A DNA stretch of 35,477 bases from B1 sp044370475 (GTDB lineage: Bacteria > Bacteroidota > Bacteroidia > UKL13-3): positions 1 through 35,477 of the forward strand of contig JBILVK010000022.1 of NCBI GenBank assembly GCA_044370475.1, given 5' to 3'. Position 1 is the stretch's first letter, and every line of letters starts with the position of its first letter. Below the pieces are notes generated by a model, which saw only the letters and a list, made by a program, of their open reading frames with translations, was not told where the DNA came from and made no database searches. This document shows positions 24,067 to 33,163 of this stretch, in pieces. A program made the position numbers and the translations under genes.

Positions 24067-24531
24067 TTAGTTTTTAACCATGCTAATTTTATAGGTATAG
24101 GTAACACCCATATCATCTTCTGTCATCTCTAATTTTAATGAACTAGCTGTTAATTCTTTTACAGAAGCATAAGAAGTATCGCCATCAATAATGCGTAATT
24201 GAGAGCCATTGTTTAACAAAGCCCAAAATCCACCTGGTGCGCTATCTGGATCTGCAGGATCACATTTTGTAGCACCTGCTTTATCTGTCATAGAACCACT
24301 TGCTAAAAATTCAATTAAATCATCTTTCTCGCAAGCATCCATTGCAGCAAACATATCAATAGTTCCACCTGGAGAAACCAATAATAATCCTGTAATTCTC
24401 CAGTCTTTTCCAACCAAATTAGCTGAATAATCTACTGGTGTTGGATCATCTTTTTTATCATCTTTAGAACAAGCACTAAAAGTAAGTGCGGTAGCAGCCA
24501 TAGCAATGGCTAAAAATTTATTTAATTTCAT
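24067..24531 (-). CDS. Small lipocalin-like lipoprotein
   Basis: A 154-residue lipoprotein. The signal peptide KLNKFLAIAMAATALTFSAC has a lipobox at Cys21, followed by an acidic/lysine linker (SKDDKKDD) typical of Bacteroidota surface or periplasmic lipoproteins. The mature part, LVGKDWRITGLLLVSPGG through DLIEFLASGSMTDKAGATKC and TYKISMVK, resembles lipocalin-like domains with the GKW/LxxDG-type pattern. No enzyme function is suggested. It is transcribed alone between tatC and rpiB, with its own strong terminator. Confidence 0.8.
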   Translation of the reverse strand: MKLNKFLAIAMAATALTFSACSKDDKKDDPTPVDYSANLVGKDWRITGLLLVSPGGTIDMFAAMDACEKDDLIEFLASGSMTDKAGATKCDPADPDSAPGGFWALLNNGSQLRIIDGDTSYASVKELTASSLKLEMTEDDMGVTYTYKISMVKN

Positions 24532-24589
24532 TTTTTATTATTGTTTATACGAATGTAAGGCATTTAAGAAAAAATTTGCAAGCCTTTTT

Positions 24590-25420
24590 TTATTTCAACT
24601 TATTTTTTTCTACCCTCATGGCCACCAAAATACTAATTTCAAACAACCCGTATAAAGGCAGTGCCATCATTACCTGACTGGCCATATCTGGCGATGGCGT
24701 TAGAATACCAGATAAAATAAGGATAATAATAAGGGCGTAACGCCTGTATTTGCGCATGAGTCCGCTACTCAACACCCCAATTTTAGCCAAAAAATAAACC
24801 AACATGGGCATTTCAAAAATGAGTCCGCACGCAAAGGTGATGGTAGCCAAAAAGGAAATGTACGATTCTAAGTTAATTTCATTGCTTACCAGCTCACTTA
24901 CTTTATAAGAACCAAGAAAGTTAATAGAGAGCGGAGATAATAAGAAGTACCCAAAGGCAATGCCCATAAAGAACAACAAGGAACTAAAAAACACAAAGCC
25001 CCTAGCATAGGTAATTTCTTTGTTGCTAAGTGCTGGTTTAATAAAGGCCCAAACCTGCCACAAGACAATGGGAAAAGCCACCACAAATCCGCCCACAAAG
25101 GAGATAAATAAGTGCTGCGTAAACTGTCCAGTGATATCAATATTGGATAGCACAAATCCCATTTCCTTTACACAGTAAACATCTGTGCCCGTAAGCCAAT
25201 ATGACAAATCGCACATCTGCCTATAGGTCCAGAAGTCGACCTTCATGGGACCAAACAAAATGGTATCAAATAATAAGCTCTTGTTAAAAAAGATTACTAT
25301 AGAACAAACCAATACCGAAACTGCCGCTCTAATAATATGTTTCCTTAACTCATCTATATGGTCAAAGAAACCCATTTCCTTCCCTCCTAGGGTACTGTCC
25401 TCTATCTGGTCTAGTGCCAT
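24590..25420 (-). CDS. tatC: Sec-independent translocase component TatC
   Basis: A 276-residue integral membrane protein with six predicted segments. The N-terminal cytoplasmic motif is GFFDHIDELRKHIIRA, the twin-arginine signal-peptide binding site. The GFVVAFPIVLWQVWAFIKPALSNKE loop and the LIFEMPMLVYFLAKIG segment are diagnostic of the family. There is a longer first periplasmic loop than in E. coli (FGPMKVDFWTYRQMCDLSYW), as in other Bacteroidota. It transports folded proteins across the inner membrane. No tatA or tatB gene is adjacent. It lies 13 bases after the purL stop on the same strand, so co-transcription with purL is likely. Confidence 0.95.
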   Translation of the reverse strand: MALDQIEDSTLGGKEMGFFDHIDELRKHIIRAAVSVLVCSIVIFFNKSLLFDTILFGPMKVDFWTYRQMCDLSYWLTGTDVYCVKEMGFVLSNIDITGQFTQHLFISFVGGFVVAFPIVLWQVWAFIKPALSNKEITYARGFVFFSSLLFFMGIAFGYFLLSPLSINFLGSYKVSELVSNEINLESYISFLATITFACGLIFEMPMLVYFLAKIGVLSSGLMRKYRRYALIIILILSGILTPSPDMASQVMMALPLYGLFEISILVAMRVEKNKLK

Positions 25421-25433
25421 TTATTTGTTTATC

Positions 25434-27674
25434 CTAACTTAATTGTTCTTCTAAGGAATTTTCAAAAATAGTCTTGTAATTGCTTAATGCCCCAAAAGAA
25501 TGGCTACCTACTTTTACCTCACCTGTGCTTACTGTTCCCAACTTTTCAAATCCTTGGTTCAAACCGTTTAATAATGCCTCAAAAGCCTCTTGGTTCTTAG
25601 GGTCAACGCTTACCACTACCCTACCTTGTGCTTCGCCAAACAAGAAAGCATCTGTTCTTAACTCGCTTGTTTTGCTTACCTCAAAAGATAGGTTATTAGG
25701 CATGGCACTTTCTAGTAAACAGGTAAGTAAACCGCCTTCGCTTACATCATGGGCGCTTTGGATCAGACCGGCATTGATTAATTTTAATACAGATTGGTGC
25801 AATTGATGCTCCTCATCTAGGTTAAAATAAGGGGCTGGCGACTGGGCAACTTGCTTAAAGTGCGCTAAATAATGCGAGCAGCCAAGATCGTTTTTAGAGG
25901 TGCCAATTTGGTAAATGATATCACCCGCTTGTTTAAAGTTGAGGGTCATGTGTTTTTTGCCTGAACCTAATAATCCCACCATACCAATAGTTGGTGTTGG
26001 GAACACGGCGTTGTCATCGCTGCTTTGGTTGTAGAAGCTTACATTACCGCCTGTTACGGGAGTATCAAACTTTTTACAAGCTTCGCCTAAGCCCTTAATG
26101 GCATATACAAATTGATAGTATACTTCTGGATTGTAAGGATTGCCAAAATTTAAGCAATTGGTAATGGCAGCAGGCTCTGCGCCCGAGCAAACCAAGTTAC
26201 GCGCTGCTTCCGAAACGGCAATCATGCCGCCCACAAAAGGATTAGCATATACAAAACGGCTATTGCAATCAACCGTCATGGCAATAGATTTATCAGTACC
26301 TTTCACCTTTACCACAGCAGCATCGCTAGGCGCATTGGTAGTTTGGTTAATGGTTCCCACCATGCTATCGTACTGGTTATACACCCAACGCTTGCTAGCA
26401 ATATTGGGGTGACCCATTAAATACTTCGCAATAGCAGGCGCATCGCTCAATTCAATATCTGCAACTTGGTTGATGTTAAACTTCTCTATTTCTTTAAAAT
26501 ATTTTGGCTCAGTGTATTCGCGGTGGTAAACAGGAGCACCACCACCCAATACCAAACTTTCACCCGGAATATCGGCCCTAAGCTCGCCATTCATATAGTA
26601 TTGCACGCGTTCAGTATCTGTAACCTCGCCAATGATGGCATAGGTTAAATCCCACTTTTTAAAGATGCGCTCTACCTCTGCTTCTTTTCCTTTATGCACA
26701 ATTACCAGCATGCGTTCTTGGCTTTCCGACAATAAAATTTCCCAATCTTTCATGCCTGCTTGGCGCATAGGAACTTTATCTAGCCAAACCTTCATACCTG
26801 TCTTGCTCTTAGCACTCATTTCGCTGGTAGAGCAAGTAATACCTGCTGCTCCCATGTCTTGCATACCCACCACAGCATCTGTTTGCTCAAGCAATTCCAT
26901 GCTTGCTTCAAGAATTAATTTCTCCCAGAAAGGATCACCCACCTGCACAGAAGGCAAGTCCTTGGCCGAATCTTCTGTGATATCTTTTGATGCAAAAGCT
27001 GCTCCATGGATACCATCTTTACCAGTGGCCGAACCAAAAATATAAACAGGATTTCCTAAGCCTTCAGAAATGGCAGATACGGTTTTACCCACTTTGGCAA
27101 TACCTACACTCATGGCATTAACAAGGGGATTTATTTGGTAACAATCGTCGAAATAAACCTCACCACCCACGGTTGGAATACCAAAAGCATTGCCATAATT
27201 GCCAATACCTTTAACCACACCACGCACCAACCATTTGGTACGTTCGTTTTCAATATTTCCAAAACGAAGGGAGTTTAACTGGGCAATAGGCCTTGCACCC
27301 ATTGAAAAAATATCGCGGTTAATACCGCCTACACCAGTTGCTGCACCTTGGTAAGGCTCAATAGCACTTGGGTGGTTATGAGATTCTATTTTAAAGCAAC
27401 AAGCCAAACCATCGCCAATATCAATTAGTCCGGCATTTTCTTCTCCTGCTTTGGCCAACATTTTTTCGCCCTCTTTGGGTAAAGTTTTGAGCCAAACAAT
27501 TGAATTTTTATACGAGCAATGCTCGCTCCACATTACGCTGTAGATGCTCAATTCGGTGAAGTTTGGGGTTCTTCCCAAAATTTCTTTTATTTTCTCAAAC
27601 TCTTCTTCACGCAATCCGAGTTGCTTGGCTTGGTCTACAGTGGCTAAAATGCCTATTGGTTGTGTCTCGCTCAT
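25434..27674 (-). CDS. purL: Phosphoribosylformylglycinamidine synthase subunit PurL
   Basis: About 746 residues, the small PurL form that needs PurS and PurQ as separate partners. It carries out the ATP- and glutamine-dependent amidation of FGAR to FGAM in purine synthesis. Evidence includes the N-terminal FTELSIYSVMWSEHCSYKNS, IESHNHPSAIEPYQGAATGVGGINRDI, and two AIRS-type halves with VCSGAEPAAITNCLNFGNP and SAHDVSEGGLLTCLLESA. I prefer the ATG at 27674 (MSETQPIG) over an upstream one at 27695, as the extra residues are not family-like. The iterated word GGTTCAAACC at 25556-25565 and a one-mismatch version at 25760-25769 lie in it. PurS and PurQ genes are not adjacent. Confidence 0.95.
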   Translation of the reverse strand: MSETQPIGILATVDQAKQLGLREEEFEKIKEILGRTPNFTELSIYSVMWSEHCSYKNSIVWLKTLPKEGEKMLAKAGEENAGLIDIGDGLACCFKIESHNHPSAIEPYQGAATGVGGINRDIFSMGARPIAQLNSLRFGNIENERTKWLVRGVVKGIGNYGNAFGIPTVGGEVYFDDCYQINPLVNAMSVGIAKVGKTVSAISEGLGNPVYIFGSATGKDGIHGAAFASKDITEDSAKDLPSVQVGDPFWEKLILEASMELLEQTDAVVGMQDMGAAGITCSTSEMSAKSKTGMKVWLDKVPMRQAGMKDWEILLSESQERMLVIVHKGKEAEVERIFKKWDLTYAIIGEVTDTERVQYYMNGELRADIPGESLVLGGGAPVYHREYTEPKYFKEIEKFNINQVADIELSDAPAIAKYLMGHPNIASKRWVYNQYDSMVGTINQTTNAPSDAAVVKVKGTDKSIAMTVDCNSRFVYANPFVGGMIAVSEAARNLVCSGAEPAAITNCLNFGNPYNPEVYYQFVYAIKGLGEACKKFDTPVTGGNVSFYNQSSDDNAVFPTPTIGMVGLLGSGKKHMTLNFKQAGDIIYQIGTSKNDLGCSHYLAHFKQVAQSPAPYFNLDEEHQLHQSVLKLINAGLIQSAHDVSEGGLLTCLLESAMPNNLSFEVSKTSELRTDAFLFGEAQGRVVVSVDPKNQEAFEALLNGLNQGFEKLGTVSTGEVKVGSHSFGALSNYKTIFENSLEEQLS

Positions 27675-27771
27675 GGTAATTATACGAAAGCGCAAATTTG
27701 CGCATTTGTTGGGGGAAAGCCAAAATTTGGGGAGAAATAAATAGCAAAATAAAAAACGAAACGGTTAAAGT

Positions 27772-28587
27772 TTACAAATTATCGTTGCTATCTGAATTTT
27801 CAAGGTATGATTTAAGTTTGTCCCAAGTCTGTTTACTTAAAATAGGAATATTGGGATATTGAGCTTTTCCAATATTTGAGACAATATACTTTGCTCTTTC
27901 CTCGGAATTCGGATGTGTGCTTACCCAATTCAAATACTTTATTGAATTGGATTCATTCTCAGCCAATTTAAATAAGAAGTTTGCAAAATGTTCTGGATTA
28001 ATTTTCGCCCTTTTCAGATAATCGATTGCTTGCATATCTGCCTCTTTTTCCAAATTTCTATCATAGGCACTTGATGTTAGCAACTGCAATATTTCTTTAC
28101 CTTTCCCAGCACTTTCATTTCCCGTTGTAATAGAAACTAAAATAGTTAATCCAACTTCTTTCAATAACTTTTTCATCACATGTTTTAGTTCCATGTGTGC
28201 AATTTCATGACTCAAAACACTGCATAATTCCGCTTCATTTTCAGTTGCTAAAATTAATCCAGTATATAAAACCAAATGATTATCGGGTAAAGTAAAAGCA
28301 TTCACATCATTATTATTAACAAGATGTAGCTTAATTTTATCTTTATCAATTTGGTTTGATTCACAAATTTTAGTCAATAAAGAATCTAAAGTGCTATTGA
28401 TTTCAGGGTTATCAATTTCCTTCTCACCTTTTCTTATCAAATCCCAAAAAACCTCCCCCAATTTTACTTCTGTATTTTGGCTAACTTCATCAATGGTCAA
28501 AACTTCCACCCAATCAATTTTACTTAAGCCAAACCAAGTAGAAAAAAATAAAGTTATTAAAACAACAAACTGTAAGACTAATTTCAT
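27772..28587 (-). CDS. M48-family zinc metalloprotease
   Basis: A 271-residue protease with an N-terminal signal peptide or membrane anchor (VLQFVVLITLFFSTWFGLS). The zinc-binding site is HEIAH (127-131) in SVLSHEIAHMELKH, with the third ligand Glu182 in NLEKEADMQAIDYL. NAFTLPDNHLVLYTGLI (96-112) is the usual substrate-strand block. Family members such as BepA and LoiP act on misfolded outer-membrane or lipoprotein substrates. No TPR domain is present, so it is the short LoiP-like kind. It is the last gene of a minus-strand cluster of small membrane proteins. Confidence 0.9.
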   Translation of the reverse strand: MKLVLQFVVLITLFFSTWFGLSKIDWVEVLTIDEVSQNTEVKLGEVFWDLIRKGEKEIDNPEINSTLDSLLTKICESNQIDKDKIKLHLVNNNDVNAFTLPDNHLVLYTGLILATENEAELCSVLSHEIAHMELKHVMKKLLKEVGLTILVSITTGNESAGKGKEILQLLTSSAYDRNLEKEADMQAIDYLKRAKINPEHFANFLFKLAENESNSIKYLNWVSTHPNSEERAKYIVSNIGKAQYPNIPILSKQTWDKLKSYLENSDSNDNL

Positions 28588-28590
28588 GGG

Positions 28591-29016
28591 CTATTTCCTA
28601 CATAAGAGGTCCGTTAAATCTCCATAAAACCACCATTTCACATGTATTCCCTTTCTAGTTTTAATGGCTGAATAAATAGTAGTTATAAATTCTACCACGT
28701 TAAAAATAAAAACAGTCAACAAATAACCTATATACACATTGGTAACTTTCTCATCCATAAAAATTATTGAAATAGTCCACCAAAATCCAAAACTATTCAT
28801 AAATAACAAAGAAATTTGAGAAACAAGCGCTTGTGTACAATGCCACCTAACAAAATATGTTCCTTTTCGATTGGCCAAATAAAAAATAAGGGTAGCAATT
28901 AAATTTATAATTGGCAACGGCAAACCAGCGATAATGGCAATAAGCGACATTAAATAGCTATTTGAAGCTTTTTCAGATTCATGTTCTCCAGGCACGTAAT
29001 TAAAAGTATTTGACAT
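28591..29016 (-). CDS. DUF4870 membrane protein
   Basis: About 141 residues from the ATG at 29016 (MSNTFNYVPG); an alternative ATG at 29049 would overlap the upstream gene by 31 bases. The sequence has three membrane segments and the DUF4870/Tic20-like pattern, with FYLANRKGTYFVRWHCTQALVSQISLLF in the middle and an amphipathic FNVVEFITTIYSAIKTRKG near the end. No function is known. It lies in a tight cluster with DUF2752, TM2 and M48 protease genes. Confidence 0.82.
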   Translation of the reverse strand: MSNTFNYVPGEHESEKASNSYLMSLIAIIAGLPLPIINLIATLIFYLANRKGTYFVRWHCTQALVSQISLLFMNSFGFWWTISIIFMDEKVTNVYIGYLLTVFIFNVVEFITTIYSAIKTRKGIHVKWWFYGDLTDLLCRK

Positions 29017-29018
29017 AA

Positions 29019-29438
29019 CTAAAGTTCTTTTAAAATATTCCAGAACCAATTAGAAATTACTAACAAAACTAGTGGTATAGCATTGCTTTTTTGAGACAAA
29101 AACTCCTCTGCTTTTCTATAAAAAGTTAATAAAGTTTTCGCATTAAAAATAACATCAAATAAAACCCAAACGGGTGCAAGCACCAAAATAATGATGACAA
29201 TAAATCCAAATGGATTTAGCATCAATGCATCAAAAATCCTACCATCCAATAGTGCAAAAATAGACCTTGTAGTTCCGCAAGATGGACAAGGTATATTTGT
29301 TATGTTTTTAAAAACACAAACTTTGAAAGGTTGCCACCCTAAATCACTTTCAATTTTCCAATTAACAAAAAGCCAAGCATAGCCAATAATGCACAAACCA
29401 AATAGCAAGAAGGCTAATTTGCTTCGATTTAATACCAT
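29019..29438 (-). CDS. DUF2752 membrane protein
   Basis: A 139-residue protein with three membrane segments. The family motif is CPSCGTTRSIFALLDGR, followed by LNPFGFIVIIILV. DUF2752 proteins are widespread in Bacteroidota and often sit beside TM2-domain genes, as here. The Cys pair in CPSCG is conserved, but its role is unknown. The start codon overlaps the stop of the TM2 gene by one base, and the gene ends two bases before the DUF4870 start, so all three should be translated from one transcript. Confidence 0.87.
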   Translation of the reverse strand: MVLNRSKLAFLLFGLCIIGYAWLFVNWKIESDLGWQPFKVCVFKNITNIPCPSCGTTRSIFALLDGRIFDALMLNPFGFIVIIILVLAPVWVLFDVIFNAKTLLTFYRKAEEFLSQKSNAIPLVLLVISNWFWNILKEL

Positions 29439-29776
29439 TAGTATAGGAATGGATTCAATTTATTAGTATTTTTTTCTCTGGTAGCACCTTTAATTAAAAA
29501 CCAATCGACTATGGCCCATATTCCTAATCCACCGCATGTTAAAAGCTTGCCAACCCCAAGTCCGGTATCACCAATAATAAATCTATCTACACCTAAAGAA
29601 CCTGCTAAAATTGAAACAATCAAACTAGTTGTGGGGTCCTTAAATTGAATGGTGGAAATAGCTGCCCATTTAGAATCATCTATGGCTAATAATCTATCTC
29701 TTATAATAGGAACTTGCTCGCTATCAAAAAACTTTCCATTTGTTAAAATAAACATGTCGACTTTTTGTGATTCCAT
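29438..29776 (-). CDS. TM2 domain-containing protein
   Basis: A 112-residue protein with an N-terminal cytoplasmic region of about 45 residues and a C-terminal TM2 domain, SLIVSILAGSLGVDRFIIGD followed by GKLLTCGGLGIWAIVDWFLI. The DRF motif between the two helices is the hallmark. It is the first gene of the TM2-DUF2752-DUF4870-M48 run; its function is unknown. The upstream AT-rich spacer (29777-29950) shows nothing recognisable beyond promoter-like composition. Confidence 0.9.
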   Translation of the reverse strand: MESQKVDMFILTNGKFFDSEQVPIIRDRLLAIDDSKWAAISTIQFKDPTTSLIVSILAGSLGVDRFIIGDTGLGVGKLLTCGGLGIWAIVDWFLIKGATREKNTNKLNPFLY

Positions 29777-29950
29777 ATTTTTAGATTTATAATTATTCCC
29801 TACTCTTAAGGATTTTCAGTTACTCCTAGTATTTAATTTTCAATTAAATTATTCATATCAACTTTTAGGAAAATTCAATGAAACTCAATTGACTATTTAT
29901 CAAACATAATAAAAAATAACTAAACCATAATTATATTAAAAATCAAAATT

Positions 29951-31600
29951 CTATTTAAACAATTGCCAATATGCCTTTAACCCAAGCAATTTCAGATGTG
30001 TTTTGGCTTCTTGATTGTCCTTTTGGTGGTAAGCCATTCCAATTTTTGAAAGTAGGGTTGGACTTAATTTTTCAAATGCACCAATGCTATCGAGCGTAAT
30101 GAGCAATCGGTTCAAAAAGGAATTTTTATTTATTTTGGTTTGCGTATAATGCTGGTATTTTTTAACAGCCGTCTTAAGTGCCAAGTCTCTATTGCCATTA
30201 AAATTATTGGCCACATGTGCACTAATTTTATCTGAAATAACTAGCAGGGGAATAAATGTTGGAGAGGTATTTTGCGGCTTCCAATACAAATCGCTATTGG
30301 CTAACTTAATCAAAGTTTTTGTAGGCGTTCTGTACAACTTATCTTGTTGCATCAGCGCCATTTCTTGTTCTGCTAATTGAAACAAATCAGCTTGCATGGG
30401 CCTAAACCCAAGTTTATAATAAAACCAAAAAGCACCAGACTGTATGCCATCAGAATTACCCTGACCAATTTGATACGGATCAACAGTAAATTGAGCGATG
30501 CCAAACCTAAAATGATACAAACGTAATAATTGTGATACCACCAAACTCGATTCTCCTCCCCTATACGGCGGCAATACATTTACGCCAAAAGCAGCTTGCT
30601 CACCAAACAACCAACAACCCCCATAGGCCATTGGCAAACCGTTTTTATATAGCAAATATCCAACATAAGATTGCAAGGCAAATTTTTGCTCCGAAACCAT
30701 ATAATAGAGTGCAATAGAAATACCCTTACCCATATCAAACAATTCGGTTTCATGCGTTTGGGCATAAGTAAAAGTATCTGTTTCACGCAACAAACTCGCC
30801 ATGCTTCCACGCGCCAAACGCACCAGATGTTCTTGCTGCGTTGCGCTTAGTTTTACCTGCTTAGGTTTGCCATATAAAAACACCTCTTCAATGCTGCATT
30901 TTTTTTGTATGCCGTTTGTATGCATAAAAGGTTTAAAGGATCTAGCATCCAGCCTGCCATTGCTCAAGCCAAGCATATGACTATCCAAGCTAAACTCAGT
31001 AAACAGTTGAAATCCGGCAAATACTGATTCTTTATAGGAAATGGAACCATGCATTTGCATGCAAGCTTCTATGTAATATTTATGCAAATGTTGAGCTTCC
31101 TGTATGCCCTGCAAATAACGTTTTTGCCACGATTCAAAATAGGCAGAATCATTGGGCATAAGCTCCTGTTCCACGCTATCCAAGGTATGGGTTAATTTGC
31201 TCACCAAATCAGAATTTTCGCCATCAATACCAGAAAGTTCCAACACACGCAATTTCTGCTCCAGCAAATATTGGTTCAGCAAGAGTCCAAATTGGGCACA
31301 TACTATGGAGCCTGTAATGCCAGAATTATAGAATGCATTTTTGTCGTTCAAAACCCTTTCAGCAACGGTCTGAACCAAGCGCTGCATCAGCAATTGGCAC
31401 TTGTTGTAAATCTCCTCTGAGCCCGGATAAGCCAAACTAAAAAGTAAGGCTTCGTGCAGCTTAATAAGCTTGCTTTCACTCTTGGGCAATAATTGGTAAA
31501 GCTTATCTAATGATTCACTCGTTTCATTGATTGCCGCTGCATCAAAAATTCTTTGCTTGGTCAGCAAATTTTGCAATTCCTTCATACTGCAATTTACCAA
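29951..31600 (-). CDS. Large uncharacterised protein with a C-terminal GNAT-like segment
   Basis: 549 residues from the ATG at 31600, or five codons later at an internal Met. It matches no named family I recognise. Residues 250-300 include a pattern, QQEHLVRLARGSMASLLRETD, seen in some hypothetical proteins. Residues 311-401 look like an acyl-CoA N-acyltransferase core: YLLYKNGLPMAYGGCWLFG, AAFGVNVLPPYRGGESSLVV and SGAFWFYYKLGFRP, the last of these resembling the C-terminal GNAT beta-bulge. The N-terminal 200 residues are predicted helical. There is no signal peptide. It stands apart from its neighbours and carries the iterated word at 31377-31386. Confidence 0.6.
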   Translation of the reverse strand: MVNCSMKELQNLLTKQRIFDAAAINETSESLDKLYQLLPKSESKLIKLHEALLFSLAYPGSEEIYNKCQLLMQRLVQTVAERVLNDKNAFYNSGITGSIVCAQFGLLLNQYLLEQKLRVLELSGIDGENSDLVSKLTHTLDSVEQELMPNDSAYFESWQKRYLQGIQEAQHLHKYYIEACMQMHGSISYKESVFAGFQLFTEFSLDSHMLGLSNGRLDARSFKPFMHTNGIQKKCSIEEVFLYGKPKQVKLSATQQEHLVRLARGSMASLLRETDTFTYAQTHETELFDMGKGISIALYYMVSEQKFALQSYVGYLLYKNGLPMAYGGCWLFGEQAAFGVNVLPPYRGGESSLVVSQLLRLYHFRFGIAQFTVDPYQIGQGNSDGIQSGAFWFYYKLGFRPMQADLFQLAEQEMALMQQDKLYRTPTKTLIKLANSDLYWKPQNTSPTFIPLLVISDKISAHVANNFNGNRDLALKTAVKKYQHYTQTKINKNSFLNRLLITLDSIGAFEKLSPTLLSKIGMAYHQKDNQEAKTHLKLLGLKAYWQLFK

Positions 31601-31690
31601 TATCCTTGGCTACAAAAAACAAATTTATATCAGTATTCTTAAATCTAATTTGTGATTTTGGAGGACATTGAAAACGCTTGTTGTAACAAA

Positions 31691-31809
31691 GTGCGGATTG
31701 CAAATCCGCACTGGCGTTTTTTGTGTCCACTGGTTTTTTTTATTCCAGCAATGGCTATGATGACAGCATCGGCTTAAAATAAAGCTGGGGCGGATTTGCA
31801 ATCCGAACC
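31691..31809. repeat. Nested inverted-repeat element, copy B
   Basis: Left arm 31691-31715 with GTGCGGATTGCAAATCCGC and right arm 31784-31809 with GGCGGATTTGCAATCCG. The inner loop is about 70 bases. A short ACAAA direct precedes the left arm, as in copy C. It lies between the GNAT-like gene start and the mazF stop, where no gene is seen. Confidence 0.75.
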
Positions 31810-31821
31810 AATTATACTAAT

Positions 31822-32145
31822 TCAATCAACATACGTTTCTTTAAGAACTTGTTTAACCTGCAAAATTTCATTGGAAGAAAGGGTGCCCAAAGGTTTAATA
31901 ATTCTTTGCCTATCTATGGTTCGAATTTGATCCAACACAATCCAAGAAGCCTTTTTGCGATGAACCAAGGGAATCCTAGTTGGATAGTCTTTTGAAGCGC
32001 TTGTCATAGGAGCAATTACAATGGTTTGAAGGTGCCTATTCATTTCGTTAGGAGACACAACCACACAAGGTCTGGTCTTCTTGATTTCACTGCCAATTGT
32101 AGGGTCAAGGTTAACCAAAACAATCTGGTATTGTTTTATGACCAT
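31822..32145 (-). CDS. mazF: MazF/PemK-family endoribonuclease toxin
   Basis: A 107-residue toxin. The family motifs are YQIVLVNLDPTIGSEIKKTRPCVVVSPNEMN near the N terminus and IVIAPMTSASKDYPTRI with VLDQIRTIDRQRI further on. These carry the arginine and threonine/serine residues used for mRNA cleavage. MazF cuts single-stranded RNA at short sequences to stop growth. The start overlaps the 3' end of the antitoxin gene by 10 bases, the usual arrangement. It is intact and not interrupted. Confidence 0.93.
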   Translation of the reverse strand: MVIKQYQIVLVNLDPTIGSEIKKTRPCVVVSPNEMNRHLQTIVIAPMTSASKDYPTRIPLVHRKKASWIVLDQIRTIDRQRIIKPLGTLSSNEILQVKQVLKETYVD

Positions 32146-32390
32146 TCCTCAAAATCCTCCTCTGTAAAAACATCATTAATCAAAAGTTGATCTTCTTCAT
32201 TTTGATGCATTTTTTTAAATGCCAAATCCCAACCTTTTCTTGGCTCTTTAACTGGCCTTAAAACAATGCAATCTTTTTCCATCACTAAGTTGATTGTTTC
32301 ATATATCTCATACTTTTCCAAAACAGTTTTTGGCAACCTAATCCCTTTCGAATTGCCAATTTTTATGATTGAAATTTCCATGATCTTCAT
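32136..32390 (-). CDS. mazE: MazE-like AbrB-type antitoxin
   Basis: An 84-residue protein with an N-terminal AbrB/MazE DNA-binding domain: ISIIKIGNSKGIRLPKTVLEKYEI. The acidic C-terminal tail, EEDQLLINDVFTEEDFEEW, should neutralise MazF by mimicking RNA. It likely represses its own promoter. The start may be the first or fourth codon, as both are Met. It is transcribed first, ahead of mazF, as in typical mazEF operons. Confidence 0.92.
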   Translation of the reverse strand: MKIMEISIIKIGNSKGIRLPKTVLEKYEIYETINLVMEKDCIVLRPVKEPRKGWDLAFKKMHQNEEDQLLINDVFTEEDFEEWS

Positions 32391-32394
32391 TTAT

Positions 32395-32412
32395 GTAATT
32401 ACAAAGTAATCA
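32395..32412 (-). promoter_or_regulatory. Candidate MazE operator
   Basis: GTAATTAC (32395-32402), a perfect palindrome, is followed by a near copy on the minus strand, GTGATTAC, five bases before the mazE start codon. Close positioning to the antitoxin gene suggests autoregulation. Confidence 0.4.
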
Positions 32413-32488
32413 CATATTTATTTAATAAACAAGATGATTTTGCTATTCTCAATAAATAGCTTAAGTTTGATTTACAATAAATTATACC

Positions 32489-33133
32489 ATGAAATTAATT
32501 GTAAAAATCGTCTTTCTTAGTTTGCTTGCCTTACCAGCCATTGCGCAAAAACCGATTCACCAAATTGGCATGAGCGCAAGCCTGCTCACACCCTATACCT
32601 CCAGCTCTACTGCTGATGGTTTTATTACCAATATACCAAAGAACCTGCTTTGCAGAATGCAATATAAGGTTCAAATAAATGCAATTGAACTCCGCAGTTC
32701 CTTTGGGTACGGAAAACAAAAAATCAACAACACTTTTATAGAAGAAGCCAGCACTTATCAAAGTTCACAAAATGGCTTTATCAATTCCTTTGAAGGCACT
32801 TTGGGAATTGAAAAGAAATTCGGTTCAAAAAATCTAAAGCCCTATGTAGCTGGTGACATATTTTTCATACAAAACAAAGGCATGGTAGATTATTCCTCTA
32901 ATGGTTGTTTTGGCATGGATGCGGGAAAGTGGAATATTAATTCTAAAACTGCTGGAATTAGGGCCATTGGCGGACTATCATACCAATTAAACGCTATGTT
33001 ATCTTGTCATATTGAAGTATCGTTTAGCTACGCTCAAAACCGCGCAGGACAAGGCAACTCTATTCTCTATTCCTCAAACAAATTTGGCGTAAACCCCGTT
33101 CAAAACCTGGGTATCATGTATACGTTTAATTAG
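32489..33133 (+). CDS. Small outer-membrane beta-barrel-like protein
   Basis: A 214-residue protein with a signal peptide (LIVKIVFLSLLALPAIAQ). The mature sequence alternates short aromatic and polar strands: MQYKVQINAIELRSSFGYGKQ, GTLGIEKKFGSKNLKPYVAGDIFF, GIRAIGGLSYQLN and ending NLGIMYTFN. This is the pattern of an eight-stranded porin-family-like barrel in Bacteroidota, although no named family is certain. It is transcribed alone, divergent from mazEF, and ends about 30 bases before nested repeat copy C. Confidence 0.7.
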   Translation: MKLIVKIVFLSLLALPAIAQKPIHQIGMSASLLTPYTSSSTADGFITNIPKNLLCRMQYKVQINAIELRSSFGYGKQKINNTFIEEASTYQSSQNGFINSFEGTLGIEKKFGSKNLKPYVAGDIFFIQNKGMVDYSSNGCFGMDAGKWNINSKTAGIRAIGGLSYQLNAMLSCHIEVSFSYAQNRAGQGNSILYSSNKFGVNPVQNLGIMYTFN

Positions 33134-33163
33134 CTTTAAATTAGCTGGCATTTCTGCAACAAA

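Noticed and set aside
24559..24588. A terminator after tatC made from AAGGC and GCCTT
   Set aside because: The stem is only five pairs with a 20-base loop, and no T run follows on the tatC strand.
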